Assembly (NCBI RefSeq): GCF_904849725.1
Contig: NC_058518.1
Coordinates: 394,059,581 to 394,123,580 of the forward strand
DNA from: Hordeum vulgare subsp. vulgare
Taxonomy: Eukaryota; Streptophyta; Magnoliopsida; Poales; Poaceae
Direction of reading: 5' to 3'
DNA length: 64,000 nt
Part shown: piece after piece, positions 31,926 to 43,110 of the stretch
How positions within the stretch are numbered: position 1 is the stretch's first letter
How the letters are laid out: every line of letters starts with the position of its first letter
Program-made: the position numbers and the translations under genes
Notes under the pieces: model-generated
Databases searched by the model: none
What the model was told of the DNA's origin: nothing
Seen by the model: the letters and a program-made list of their open reading frames with translations, nothing else

Positions 31926-33581
31926 CTAGTTCGGAGCTCGTATACAAAAGTTATGACAATTCAGGTTTTATCATATTCATCTATTTTGCTTGGGCTTCAT
32001 TGTAGCACTCCCGCGATAGTACCGCTCTCGGAACTGGTAGTACCGCTTATAAGCGCTACTTCCACTATTCAGTACCATGGCGACTACCGCTGCTTCTAGG
32101 GACCCAACTTTTCGTATCGGGTTGTGCGGTAGTTAAACAATAGTGCAAGAGGTAGTACCGCTTATAAGCGATAGTGTCGCCCGTCCATGACCGCTCCACT
32201 TTCGCTTATCCGGTTGCTTCTGTATGTGTTGCGCTCTCAACGATAGTATGGAGGCAGTGAGTGCATGGTACTACAGCTTATAAGCAGTAGTACCGCTCAC
32301 ACTAGGTGTTAGTACCGTTGTTGCGTTACTGCCGCACTCCACTAGCCTTCCCTATCTCCATAGGCCCCTGCGTTGCAACCCCAGTGGTAGTACCACTAGG
32401 GTGAGCGGTAGTACCGTTCTAGCGGCACTACCTCCTCATGGATCCTCGCCATTGCACTTCTCTCTGGGTACTACCGCCCGAACTATAGTACCGCTCTCCA
32501 TAGCGGTAGTGCCGCTTATGTGCGGGTTGTGGGCATAATAATTGGATTTGGGATGGCCTATTTAAGGTGGCCTTCTTCCCAATAGTTCTTATCCTTTGAG
32601 CTCGTGTTTTCCCCCCATTGTTGACCTTCTTTGAGCTTTCTATCTTTCAATCCCTCAAATGATTCTTGCTAGTTCTTGAGGGAAAAGAGAGAGGAGATGT
32701 AGGTCCACATTTCCACCAATCACTTTCTCCTCTATGTGGGGAACCCCTTGGATCTAGATCTTGGAATTCTTTGTGTTCTCTTCTTTGTTTTTCCTCTCTT
32801 TTTCCTCCATAGAATTAGTTCTTGTGGTGGGATTTGGGAGAGAGGGACTTGGGCACTCCGTGTGCCCTTTCCATTGCATTGGTTGCATAGGTTCGAGTTC
32901 TCCATGGTGATACGTGGAAGTGAAGTTTGAGAATATTATTACTCTTGGATGTTTGGGCACCCTAAAGATTGTGCCTCTTGGGTGCTTTGGCGCCCTAGAC
33001 GGTTGGTGGTGCCTCGGAGCTCAATCGTTGTGGTGTAAAGCTCCGGGAAAGCGTTGGGGTCTCCAATTAGGTAGTGGATATTGCCTTGAGTAATTTGTAG
33101 AGGTTCGGTGACCGCCCCAAAGGGTTGCTATTTGTACAGGTTCGGTGACCGCTCTCAAGGGTCCCTTAGTGGAATCATGGCATCTTACATTGTGCGAGGG
33201 CGTGAGGAGATTACGGTGGCCCTAGTGGTTTCTTGGGGAGCATTATGCCTCCACACTGCTCCAAACGGAGATTAGCATCCGCGATGGTGTGAACATAGGG
33301 ATACATCATCGTCTCCGCGTGCCTTAGTTATCTCTTACCCGAGCCCTTTACTTATGCACTTTACTTTGTGATAGCCATATGTTTCATGTTATATATCTTG
33401 CTATCACTTAGTTGTTTATCTTGCCTAGCATAAGTTGTTGGTGCACATAGGTGATGCTAGTTGTTTGAGGTTTTGTGCTTGACAAATTAAATGCTAATTT
33501 TATTCGGCATTTGTCCAAGCCTAAATCATAATTATTTTAAATCGCCTATTCCCCTCTTTAGGCGACATCGACGTGCTTTCA
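31926..33581 (+). repeat. LTR remnant F with GCGGTA-N-TACCGC words
   Basis: The left limit is approximate. Many AGCGGTAGTACCGCT-like words at about 32010-32520 precede a TATTTAA box at 32559-32565. A leader with a G/C-rich series of gene-like words follows, and the block ends ATCGACGTGCTTTCA at 33581. No PBS follows, so it is a solo or truncated LTR of a third family in this group. No coding frame is convincing. Confidence 0.6.
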
Positions 33582-34012
33582 TGATTGTTGGAGATTTCTC
33601 AATTGAAACGCGATGAAATTTTACAATGTTGTTCTAGATCCACACAACTCGACCGAAGCCATCACCAAAGTGACGCTCGAGGAGGCGGGGACGACAAAGA
33701 AAATTCGCTCTCCGGAATTTTTTGCATATTCACACGAGGGCAAAGTTGACATTGAGCCCCCAAACTCCATGGACGATTCCTCCAAGATCATGATTGAGAT
33801 CTGAGTTGATGATAATCTAGAGACCCATCTGATCTTTACGATCCGACATGGAGCATAGTCATCGGCCTAGCTGACTCAACTAGTCGAGCCGACAATGAAG
33901 ATTTTGACATTGATGATGAAGTTTCGTTCTGACACGTAGATCAAGTTGGAACTAATCTGAATTTCTGTTGCACCATGGTGACTACCAGCAGGAACCTATA
34001 TGGGCCACCAAT
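33582..34012. other. Stretch with no recognised gene
   Basis: Short open stretches exist (one of 63 codons at 33613), but I see no family motif. The wording (CTCGACCGAAGCC and the tail before 34013) would fit the 3' internal end of a gypsy element ahead of its LTR, but this is only an impression. Confidence 0.3.
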
Positions 34013-34492
34013 GTTGGTGTTAAATCCAGCATATCTCGAGGTAGGGGTCCTAAGCTAGACATTTGGGAACGATGGTAACATGGACACGAGATTTTACCCA
34101 GTTTTGGGCTCTCCCGAAGAGATAGTACCCTACGTCTTGCTTTTTATCGTATTAATATGGAAGATAGTAAAAAGTACATGTATCTACCACGAGATTGTTC
34201 TAATAAATAATGGCTAGCTTGGCCTCGGTTTATATAATGTACATGAGGCTTAGGATTACATGAGTTCTTGTATTGTGCTCCAGGTCATGTAGAATCACCC
34301 TTGTATGCGTTATGGACTGCCCGAAGAAGCCCATTAGTGCTGCCATGGGGGTCCTTGGCCCAAATCACCTCATCAGGAGAAGACATGGTGAGTACCTCCT
34401 AGTCCATGATTCCATCATCGATCACCTCCAGTGGACACGTCACGTCCGTGGATGTATAGGGCCCAGATTTGATAACCACGTTTTTAGATGCT
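34013..34492 (+). repeat. Probable gypsy-type LTR fragment
   Basis: It starts TGTTGGTGTTAAATCC and carries the order GGTAGGGGTCC, GGTAACATGGACACGAG, TTTTACCCAG and ACCCTACGTC that I recognise from abundant Triticeae gypsy LTRs, with a TATATAA box near 34234. The right end merges into a GATGCTCTTA word typical of Harbinger/Tourist termini, so it is truncated. Family not assigned. Confidence 0.4.
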
Positions 34493-34639
34493 CTTACACT
34501 TAGCAAATTTGAGTCCCCAAATGTCCACGGACGGTGAATAGTTATACTCGACATTGCATCTCAAACAACCATAGTTGCCATATTTCTATTAACATTTCCT
34601 TTCAAAGCTATGCAATGACTAGATCTACGTACTACAACT

Positions 34640-35112
34640 ACACTACTTGTCCTCCTTGTCGGAGATGTTCATGACGTTCATGTTAGAGCCGCCAGTGTTG
34701 TGGTCATTGGAGGTCGAGCACATGTCTGGATCTACGTCGAATGACATGTCGGTGAAGATCTCTTTGATCTCTGCCCTCCGCTAGCGGAGGAAGCTGTGGT
34801 TGGCCTTCAGCTCCGCCTCCAAGTGGATGGAGTTGAAAATGGCCTATTGTTCCTCCGCCTCCTCCGCCTGGTCCATCTTGTACTCCTCCAGCACCTCTGA
34901 CATGCCGAAGCCCACAGGCTCTAGGTCTACCTCCTCCTCTTCCATTTCCTCTCGCTCCTCCTCAAGCTCTGACCACTCTTTCTTCGGTTGTGGCGAAGCC
35001 AAAGCAAGCCGACTGTGATCTGAGCCTCACACTTGGCCAAAATTTCCTTTAGCGGCTCCAGCTACCACTCCGGAGTTAGCATGGCGTAGGTGGTGATTCG
35101 ACGCCTCGGCAT
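34640..35112 (-). pseudogene. Glu-rich coding remnant of unknown origin
   Basis: Read on the minus strand, short frames give a start like MPRRRITTYAML near 35110, then an acidic stretch rich in Glu (EREEMEEEEVDLEPVGFGMS) and a tail with FTDMSFDVDPDMCSTSND ending near 34640. Frameshifts and stops break it. The surrounding words resemble Harbinger/Tourist elements that carry gene pieces, so it is more likely transposon cargo than a host gene. I do not recognise the protein. Confidence 0.35.
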
Positions 35113-35786
35113 GGATAGTGACAAATGGATTGGAAGTGGCGGTGATGGAGAAGGGGAGGAAGGGAAAGAAATGAGGGCATTCTAGGGTTGGGCTGTCGTC
35201 GTCAACCAAACTTGGTTCCTTAGGCGCCACACCGGGCGACGCCACACGACACCATCCATGCATCCTCACCGACAAACTGACGATGCGCTCGTCGAAATGC
35301 TGATTTAAGGGTTTGATGCCTTGGGCCCTTACGACTAGAACTACGTGGAGGGCATGTCCTAGTATGGAGAGGGTCGATTAGCCTTGGAGTTTGGGCTGAA
35401 TTTGTAAGGTCCGGTTAGGTGTTACTTGTATGTTGGAGCAGTTGTCGAGCAACGTTTAGATCGAATTTGAGGGCACCAATTGTAGATGTTATTAGAGCGT
35501 CTCTAGTAGACCTCGTAAAAGCTTGTCGGGCCATCTTTTTCTGGTGGATTTACAATGCGCGCAAAAAACCCGGCCCGAACAGGTCCTGTAAACACAACCC
35601 AACTCGTAACTTTTTTACAGGAGGCCCGTAAACCTCACCCAAATCTCACATATATACGAGAGTGGCCGACGTTTACGGCCCGAGTCCGCTTCCCCCCTTT
35701 CCCCTCCTCCGAATTTGTTTAGCACCGGCGACAAATCCTTGTTCCTCTGGCCCTAATTTGCCGCGCAAGCACCAAAGCTCGCCCTG

Positions 35787-36098
35787 ATGTCGATCCCCAA
35801 CTACGGGAGGGGTGGCCGAGGGGGCCGCGGTGGCTCGCCTCCATGCAAGCGCCACAACGACAAAGAGGTCGGGAGCTCGTCCCTCCGCCTGCCGGTGGAG
35901 TGGCACAAGGAGCATGCGCGGAAGCGCGACGTGCTGTCCCTCAGCTCCAGCCAGAGGAACAAGGATTTAGCCGGTGGACGTGGAGCAACTTCGACCGCCT
36001 CGACTACATCTATTCCCTCCCACTCAAGCTACTCTGGGCGACGGAGCACGCGTGGTTTGAGGCGAAGGAGGCGGCCGCCCGAGAGACAAAGTTGCCAC
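35787..36098 (+). pseudogene. Coding-like cargo of the Harbinger-like element, cut by element C
   Basis: The frame from 35787 begins with a Gly/Arg-rich stretch (YGRGGRGGRGG). A second frame from 35843 gives FDRLDYIYSLPLKLLWATEH up to the insertion at 36098. After the insertion (44856) the third frame reads WVETLNDEYDMVFMLSNSP and stops at about 44958. The frame changes show it is already broken apart from the insertion. The product is not recognised; no domain can be named. Confidence 0.4.
36094..36098 (+). repeat. Left target site duplication of element C
   Basis: GCCAC is repeated at 44851-44855 directly after the element. Confidence 0.95.
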
Positions 36099-37838
36099 TG
36101 AAGGGTAACGTAGCATAAATTCAAAATTTTCCTACGCATGTTCAGATCTTCCTATGGAGAGACCAGCAACGAGAGAGGGGTAAGAGCATCTTCGTACCTT
36201 TGAAGATCGCTAAGCGGAAGCGTTGCTAGAACGCGGTTGATGGAGTCGTACTCGCAGCGATTCCGATCTAGTGCCGAACAACGGCACCTCCGCGTTCAAC
36301 ACACGTGCAGCCCGGTGACGTCTCCCGCACCTTGATCCAGCAAGGAGGAGGGAGAGGTTGGGGAAGAAGACCAGCAACACGATGGCGTGGTGTTGGTGGA
36401 GAGACGAGGTCTCCCGGCAGGGCTTCGCCAAGCGCCGGCAGAGAGGAGGAGGAAGAAGTGCAGGGCTGCGCCGAGGGAGAGGGAAAACTGTTTCCTCCAA
36501 AGGCCAAAAGTGCCCACTATATATAGGGGAAGGGGAGAGGGGGTGCCACCCCTAGGGTTCCCACCCTAGGGGGTGCGGCAGCCCTCCCAGATGGGGTTTG
36601 TGGCGGACAGATGGGGAGGAGGGGGTGGCGCACCCCTCTGGTGGGCCTAAGGCCCACCTAAGTTAGGGTTCCCCCCCTCTTTTTCTTTCCCCTGCGCCAT
36701 GGGCTGAGTGGGGAGGCGCACCAGCCCAACTAGGGGCTGGTTCCCACCCCCACTTAGCCCATCTTACCTCTTGGGGTCGCAGCCCCCCTTCGGTGGTCCC
36801 GGTGGTCCCGGTACGTTACCGGTGATGCCCGAAACACTTCCGGTGTCTGAAACCATCCGTCCTATATATCAATCTTTACCTCCGGACCATTCCGGAGCTC
36901 CTCTTGACGTCCGGGATCTCATCCGGGACTCCGAACAACTTTCGGTAATCTCGTATAACAATTCCCTATAACCCTAGCGTCATCGAACCTTAAGTGTGTA
37001 GACCCTACGGGTTCGGGAGACAGGCAGACATGACCGAGACACCTCTCTGGCCAATAACCATTAGCGGGGTCTGGATACCCATGGTGGCTCCCACTAGCTC
37101 CACGATGATCTCATCGGATGAACCACGATGTCAAGGATTCAATCAATCCCATATACGATTCCCTTTGTCTGTCGGTATAGAACTTGCCCGAGATTCGATC
37201 GTCGGTATACCTATACCTTGTTCAATCTCGTTGCCGGTAAGTCTCTTTACTCGTTCCGTAGCACGTCATCGTGTGACTAAATCCTTAGTCACATTGAGCT
37301 CATGATGATGTTCTACCGAGTGGGCCCAGAGATACCTCTCCGTCACACGGAGTGACAAATCCCGATCTCGATTCGTGCCAACCCAACAGACACTTTCGGA
37401 GGTACCCGTAGTGCACCTTTATAGTCACCCAGTTACGTTGTGACGTTTGATACACCCAAAGCACTCCTACGGTATCCGGGAGTTGCACAATCTCACGATC
37501 GAAGGAAAAGATACTTGACATTAGAAAAGCATTAGCATACGAACAAGACGATCTAGTGCTAGGCTTAGGATTGGGTCTTGTCCACCACATCATTCTCCCA
37601 ATGATGTGATCCCGTTATCAATGACATCCAATGTCCATGATCAGGAAACCATGATCATCTATTGACTAACGAGCTAGCTAACTAGAGGCTTGCTAGGGAC
37701 ACATTGTGATCTATTCATTCACACATGTATTAGTGTTTCCTGTTAATACAATTACAGCATGAACGATAGACGATTATCATGAACAAGGAAATATGATAAT
37801 AACCATTTTATTATTGCCTCTAGGGCATATTTCCAACA
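36099..37838 (-). repeat. 3' LTR of element C (1740 bp)
   Basis: On the plus strand it runs from TGAAGGGTAACG to ATTTCCAACA, so read on the element strand it begins TGTTGGAAATATGCCC. The TATATATA box is at 36518-36525. Confidence 0.95.
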
Positions 37839-37850
37839 GTCTCCCACTTG
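37839..37850 (-). other. Polypurine tract of element C
   Basis: On the minus strand CAAGTGGGAGAC directly precedes the 3' LTR, the same tract as at 4429-4441. Confidence 0.8.
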
Positions 37851-37870
37851 CACTAGAGACAATAATCTAG

Positions 37871-40800
37871 TTACATTGTGATGTATCGAACACCCATAGC
37901 ATTATGGTCCTGATCATGTTTTGCTCGTGGAAGAGGTTTAGTCAACGGGTCTGCAATATTCAGATCCGTGTGTACTTTACAAATATCTATCACTCCAGTT
38001 TGGACATGGTCCTGGATGGAGTTGTAGCGGCGCTTGATGTGCTTCGTCTTCCGGTGAAACCTGGGCTCTTTGGCTATGGCAATGGCTCCAGTGTTATCAC
38101 AGAAGAGTGTCATAGGACCCGACGCGCTTGGAACCACTCCAAGGTCGGTGATGAGCTCCTTCATCCAAATTCCTTCATGAGCCGCTTCTGAAGCAGCTAT
38201 GTACTCCGCTTCACATGTAGATGCTGCCACGACTTCTTGCTTGCTGCTGCACCAGCTCACTGCCCCACCATTCAACACATATACGTATCCGGTTTGTGAC
38301 TTAGAGTCATCCGGATCTGTGGCGAAGCTAGCATCGACGTAACCCTTTACGACGAGCTCTTCGTCACCTCCATAAACGAGAAACATTTCCTTAGTCCTTT
38401 TCAGGTACTTAAGGATATTCTTGACCGCTGTCCAGTGTTCCGCACCGGGATTACTTTGGTACCTCCCTACCAAGCTTATCGCAAGGTTTATATCAGGCCT
38501 GGTACACAGCATGGCATACATTAGAGAGCCCACGGCTGAAGCGTAGGGGACAGAACTCATCTTCTCTCTATCTGTTGCCGTGGTCGGCGACTGAGTCTTA
38601 CTCAATCTCATACCTTGCAAAACTGGCAAGAACCCTTTCTTTGAGTTTTCCATATTGAATTTCTTCAATATCTTGTCAAGGTATGTACTTTGCGAAAGAC
38701 CTATGAGGCGTCTCGATCTATCTCTATAGATCTTGATGCCTAATATGTATGCAGCTTCTCCAAGGTCCTTCATTGAAAAACTCTTGTTCAAATAGGCCTT
38801 TATGCTCTCCAACATCTCTATTTCATTCCCCATCAATAATATGTCATCCACATATAATACGAGGAAAGCTACAGAGCTCCCACTCACTTTCTTGTACAGA
38901 CAGGCTTCTCCGTAAACCTGTATGAACCCAAACGCTTTAATCACCTCATTAAAGCGAATGTTCCAACTCCGAGATGCTTGCACCAGCCCATAGATGGAGC
39001 GCTGGAGCTTGCATACTTTGTTAGCACCTTTAGGATCGACAAAACCTTCTGGTTGCATCATATACAACTCTTCCTTAAGATTCCCGTTAAGGAATGCTGT
39101 TTTGACGTCCATTTGCCAAATTTCATAATCATAAAAGGCGGCAATTGCTAACATGATTCGGACTGATTTCAGCTTCGCTACGGGAGAGAAAGTCTCTTCG
39201 TAGTCAACTCCTTGAATTTGTCGAAAACCCTTTGCGACAAGTCGAACTTTGTAAACGGTTACATTACCGTTTGCATCAGTTTTCTTCTTGAAGATCCATT
39301 TATTTTCTATGGCTCGCCGGTCATCGGGCAAGTCCACCAAAGTCCATACTTTGTTCTCATACATGGATCCTATCTCAGATTTCATGGCCTCAAGCCATTT
39401 GTTGGAATCCGGGCCCGCCATCGCTTCTTCATAGTTCGAAGGTTCACCGTTGTCTAACAACATGATTTCCATCACAGGGTTGCCGTACCACTCTGGTGCA
39501 GAGCGTACCCTTGTGGACCTTCGTGGTTCAGTAGTAACTTGATCCGAAGCTTCATGATCATCATCATTAACTTCCTCTTCAGTTGGTGTAGGCATCACAC
39601 GAACAACTTCTTGCGTTGCGCTACTTTCCTGTTCGAGAGGGGGTGTGATTACCTCATCAAGTTCTACCTTCCTCCCACTTACTTCTTTCGAGAGAAACTC
39701 TTTCTCTAGAAAGGATCCGTTCTTGGCAACAAAGGTTTTACCTTCGGATCTAAGATAGAAGGTATACCCAATAGTTTCCTTAGGGTATCCTATGAATACG
39801 CATTTCTCCGCTTTGGGTTCGAGCTTTTCTGGTTGAAGTTTCTTCACATAAGCATCGCAGCCCCAAACTTTAAGAAACGACAACTTAGGTTTCTTGCCAA
39901 ACCATAGTTCATACGGTGTCGTCTCAACGGATTTAGACGGTGCCCTATTTAAAGTGAATGCTGCAGTTTCTAATGCGTGTCCCCAAAATGATAGCGGCAA
40001 GTCGGTGAGAGACATCATAGATCGTACCATATCTAATAAGGTGCGATTACGACGTTCAGACACTCCGTTGCGCTGCGGTGTGCCAGGCGGCGTTAGTTGT
40101 GAAACGATTCCACACTTTCTTAGGTGTGTGCCAAACTCGTGACTCAAATATTCTCCTCCACGATCAGATCGTAGACATTTTATTTTTCTGTCACGTTGAT
40201 TCTCAACCTCACTCTGAAATTCCTTGAACTTTTCAAACGTCTCAGATTTGTGCTTCATCAAGTAGATATACCCATACCTACTCAAATCATCGGTGAGAGT
40301 GAGAACATAACGATAACCGCCGCGAGCTTCAACGTTCATTGGACCACACACATCAGTATGTATTATTTCCAATAAATCGGAGGCTCTCTCCATTATTCCT
40401 GAGAATGGAGTCTTAGTCATCTTGCCCATGAGGCACGGTTCGCATGTGTCAAATGATTCAAAGTCAAGAGACTCTAGCAGTCCATCAGTATGGAGCTTCT
40501 TCATGCGCTTAACGCCGATATGACCAAGGCGGCAGTGCCACAAGTATGTGTGACTATCATTATCAACTTTGCATCTTTTGGTACTCACACTATGAATATG
40601 TGTAACATCACGATCGAGATTCATCAAGAATAAACCATTCACCAGCGGAGCATGACCATAAAACATATCACTCATATAAATAGAACAACCATTATTCTCT
40701 GACTTAAATGAGTAGCCGTCTCGCATTAAGCAAGACCCTGATACAATGTTCATGCTTAAAGCTGGTACTAAATAACAATTATTAAGGTTTAAAAATAATC

Positions 40801-40990
40801 CCGACGGTAGATGTAGAGGTAGCGTGCCGACGGCGATCACATCGACCTTTGAACCATTCCCGACGCGCATCGTCACCTCGTCCTTGGCCAGTCTCCGCTT
40901 ATTCCGCAGTTCCTGCTTTGAGTTGCAAATGTGAGCAATAGCACCGGTATCAAATACCCAGGAGCTACTACGAGCGCTGGTAAGGTACAC
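37871..40990 (-). CDS. Copia pol polyprotein of element C (protease, integrase, reverse transcriptase, RNase H)
   Basis: It is an uninterrupted frame of 1039 residues with no strong ATG at its start; it is the continuation of the gag frame after one stop. In order it has the protease site WVFDTGA (near residue 12), integrase HHCC (HCRLGHIG to CEPCLMGK, about 150-195), and integrase catalytic residues in IIHTDVCGP, LRSDRGGEY and NGVSERRNR. Next come reverse transcriptase with QMDVKTAFLNG and YVDD in LYVDDILLM (about 690), then RNase H (GYVDASFAT, CEAEYIAASEA, ADPLTKPL) to the end. All catalytic positions I can recognise are kept. The protein would cut the polyprotein, copy the RNA and insert the DNA. 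Expression depends on bypassing the stop at 41051. Confidence 0.93.
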   Translation of the reverse strand: MYLTSARSSSWVFDTGAIAHICNSKQELRNKRRLAKDEVTMRVGNGSKVDVIAVGTLPLHLPSGLFLNLNNCYLVPALSMNIVSGSCLMRDGYSFKSENNGCSIYMSDMFYGHAPLVNGLFLMNLDRDVTHIHSVSTKRCKVDNDSHTYLWHCRLGHIGVKRMKKLHTDGLLESLDFESFDTCEPCLMGKMTKTPFSGIMERASDLLEIIHTDVCGPMNVEARGGYRYVLTLTDDLSRYGYIYLMKHKSETFEKFKEFQSEVENQRDRKIKCLRSDRGGEYLSHEFGTHLRKCGIVSQLTPPGTPQRNGVSERRNRTLLDMVRSMMSLTDLPLSFWGHALETAAFTLNRAPSKSVETTPYELWFGKKPKLSFLKVWGCDAYVKKLQPEKLEPKAEKCVFIGYPKETIGYTFYLRSEGKTFVAKNGSFLEKEFLSKEVSGRKVELDEVITPPLEQESSATQEVVRVMPTPTEEEVNDDDHEASDQVTTEPRRSTRVRSAPEWYGNPVMEIMLLDNGEPSNYEEAMAGPDSNKWLEAMKSEIGSMYENKVWTLVDLPDDRRAIENKWIFKKKTDANGNVTVYKVRLVAKGFRQIQGVDYEETFSPVAKLKSVRIMLAIAAFYDYEIWQMDVKTAFLNGNLKEELYMMQPEGFVDPKGANKVCKLQRSIYGLVQASRSWNIRFNEVIKAFGFIQVYGEACLYKKVSGSSVAFLVLYVDDILLMGNEIEMLESIKAYLNKSFSMKDLGEAAYILGIKIYRDRSRRLIGLSQSTYLDKILKKFNMENSKKGFLPVLQGMRLSKTQSPTTATDREKMSSVPYASAVGSLMYAMLCTRPDINLAISLVGRYQSNPGAEHWTAVKNILKYLKRTKEMFLVYGGDEELVVKGYVDASFATDPDDSKSQTGYVYVLNGGAVSWCSSKQEVVAASTCEAEYIAASEAAHEGIWMKELITDLGVVPSASGPMTLFCDNTGAIAIAKEPRFHRKTKHIKRRYNSIQDHVQTGVIDICKVHTDLNIADPLTKPLPRAKHDQDHNAMGVRYITM

Positions 40991-41050
40991 ATCAATAACA
41001 TGTATATCATATATACCTTTAACGTTGTCGGCCTTCTTGTCCGCTAAGTA

Positions 41051-41854
41051 TTAGGGGGAGTTCCGCTTCCAGTGACCTTTTCCCTTGCAGTAGAAGCACT
41101 CAGTCTCAGGCTTGGGTCCGTTCTTTTTCTTCTTCCCGGCATCTGGCTTACCGGGCACGGCAACAGCTTTGCCATCTTTCTTGAAGTTCTTCTTACCCCT
41201 GCCTTTCTTGAAACTAGTGGTCTTGTTGACCATCAACACTTGATGCTCCTTCTTGATTTCTACTTCTGCAGACTTGAGCATCGAGTACAACTCGGGAATG
41301 GTTTTCTCCATCCCTTGCATGTTGTAGTTAAGCACAAAGCCTTTGTAGCTTGGTGGGAGAGACTGGAGGATTCTGTCAATGATAGCATCATCCGGAAGTT
41401 CGACTCCAAGTGAAGTCAGACGACCGTGTAACCCAGACATTTTGAGTATGTGCTCACTGACAGAACTGTTCTCCTCCATCTTACAGCTGAAGAACTTGTC
41501 GGAGACTTCATATCTCTCGACACGGGCATGAGCTTGAAAAACTAGCTTCAGCTCTTGGAACATCTCATATGCCCCGTGTTGCTCAAAACGTCTTTGGAGC
41601 CCCGTTTCTAAACTGTATAACATGCCACACCTGACCAGAGAGTAGTCATCACTCCGCGCTTGCCAGACGTTTAGAACGTCCTGGGCTGCTGCGGGAGCGG
41701 GAGGGTCACCTAGCGGCGCATTAAGGACATAAGCCTTTTTAGCTGCTTCAAAGATGAGCTTCAGGTTGCGAACCCAGTCCGCATAGTTGCTACCATCATC
41801 TTTCAGCTTGTTTTTCTCTAGGAATGCGTTGAAGTTGAGGTTGACGTTGGACAT
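41051..41854 (-). CDS. Copia gag protein of element C
   Basis: 267 residues starting MSNVNLNFNAFLEKNKLK, the usual start of this family as judged from its fit to copia gag. The helical gag domain spans about residues 15-200 (WVRNLKLIF, LPPSYKGFVLNY). A Lys-rich basic stretch follows, then a zinc knuckle CFYCKGKGHWKRNS in which the last Cys is Ser. A TAA stop comes two codons later (41051-41053). Family members normally read on into protease in the same frame, so stop and Cys loss are both likely damage. The product would build the particle and bind RNA, but RNA binding is probably weakened. Confidence 0.9.
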   Translation of the reverse strand: MSNVNLNFNAFLEKNKLKDDGSNYADWVRNLKLIFEAAKKAYVLNAPLGDPPAPAAAQDVLNVWQARSDDYSLVRCGMLYSLETGLQRRFEQHGAYEMFQELKLVFQAHARVERYEVSDKFFSCKMEENSSVSEHILKMSGLHGRLTSLGVELPDDAIIDRILQSLPPSYKGFVLNYNMQGMEKTIPELYSMLKSAEVEIKKEHQVLMVNKTTSFKKGRGKKNFKKDGKAVAVPGKPDAGKKKKNGPKPETECFYCKGKGHWKRNSP

Positions 41855-43097
41855 CTACAATATTTATAAAGACAACTTTTAGACTAAGTTCATGACAATT
41901 AAGTTCATTTAATCAAATTAAGTATGAACTCCCACTTAAATCGACATCCCTCTAGTCATCTAAGTGATACATGATCCATGTTGACTAACCCGTGTCCGAT
42001 CATCACGTGAGACGGACTAGTCACCATGGTGAGCAACTTCATGCTGATCGTATTCAACCATACGACTCATGTTCGACCTTTCGGTCTCTTGTATTCGAGG
42101 TCATGTCTGTACATGCTAAGCTCGTCGAGTCAACCTAAGTGTTTTGCGTGTGTAAATCTGGCTTACACCCGTTGTATGCGAACGTTAGAATCTATCACAC
42201 CCGATCATCACGTGGTGCTTCGAGACAACGAACCTTCGCAACGGTGCACACTTAGGGGAATACGTTCTCGAAATTTTAGGAGGGATCATCTTATTATGCT
42301 ACCGTTGTTTTAAGCAATAAGATGTAAAACATGATAAACATCACAATGCAATCATATAGTGACATGATATGGCCATTATCATCTTTGCTCATTCGATCTC
42401 CATCTTCAGGCATCGCATGATCATCATCGTCACCGGCGTGACACCATGATCTCCATCATCGTGTCTCCGTGAAGTCGTCACGCCAACTACTACTATCACT
42501 ACTACTATGGCTAACCGTTAGCAATGAAGTAAAAGTAGCAAGCACATGGCGTTGCATCTCATACAATAAATTAAGACAACTCCTATGGCTCCTGCCGGTT
42601 GTCATACTCATCGACATGCAAGTCGTGAAACCTATTACAATAACATGATCATCTCATACATCATACATGCAACATCACAACTTTGGCCATATCACATCAC
42701 ATGTCAAACCCTGCAAAAACAAGTTAGACGTCCTCTAATTGTTGTTGCAAGTTTTACGTGGCTGATTTGGGTTTCTAGCAAGAACGCCTTCTTACCTACG
42801 TGACAGCCACAACGATGATATGCCAAAGCTATTTACCCTTCATAAGGACCCTTTTCATCAAATCCAATCCGACTAGAGTAGGAGAGACAGACACCCGCTA
42901 GCCACCTTTATGCACGATGTGCATGTCTGTCGGTGGAACCAGTCTCACGTAAGCGTACGTGTAAGGTCGGTCCGAGCCGCTTCATCCCACAATACCGCCG
43001 GAAAAGAATAAGACTAGTAACGGCAAGCAAATTGACAAACCATCGCCCACAACTTTTGTGTTCTACTCGTGCATAGAATCTACGCATAGAAAACCTG
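41855..43097 (-). other. Untranslated leader of element C
   Basis: About 1.24 kb lies between PBS and gag ATG with no long frame. It matches the leader of the decayed element at about 180-850 (for example the ATCATCACGTGGTG region at about 42200), so the leader is conserved in the family and probably holds packaging or dimerisation signals. Confidence 0.7.
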
Positions 43098-43109
43098 GCT
43101 CGGATGCCA
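43098..43109 (-). other. Primer binding site of element C
   Basis: On the element strand it reads TGGCATCCGAGC, one base after the 5' LTR, a variant of the tRNA-iMet complementary site. Confidence 0.75.
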
Positions 43110-43110
43110 C

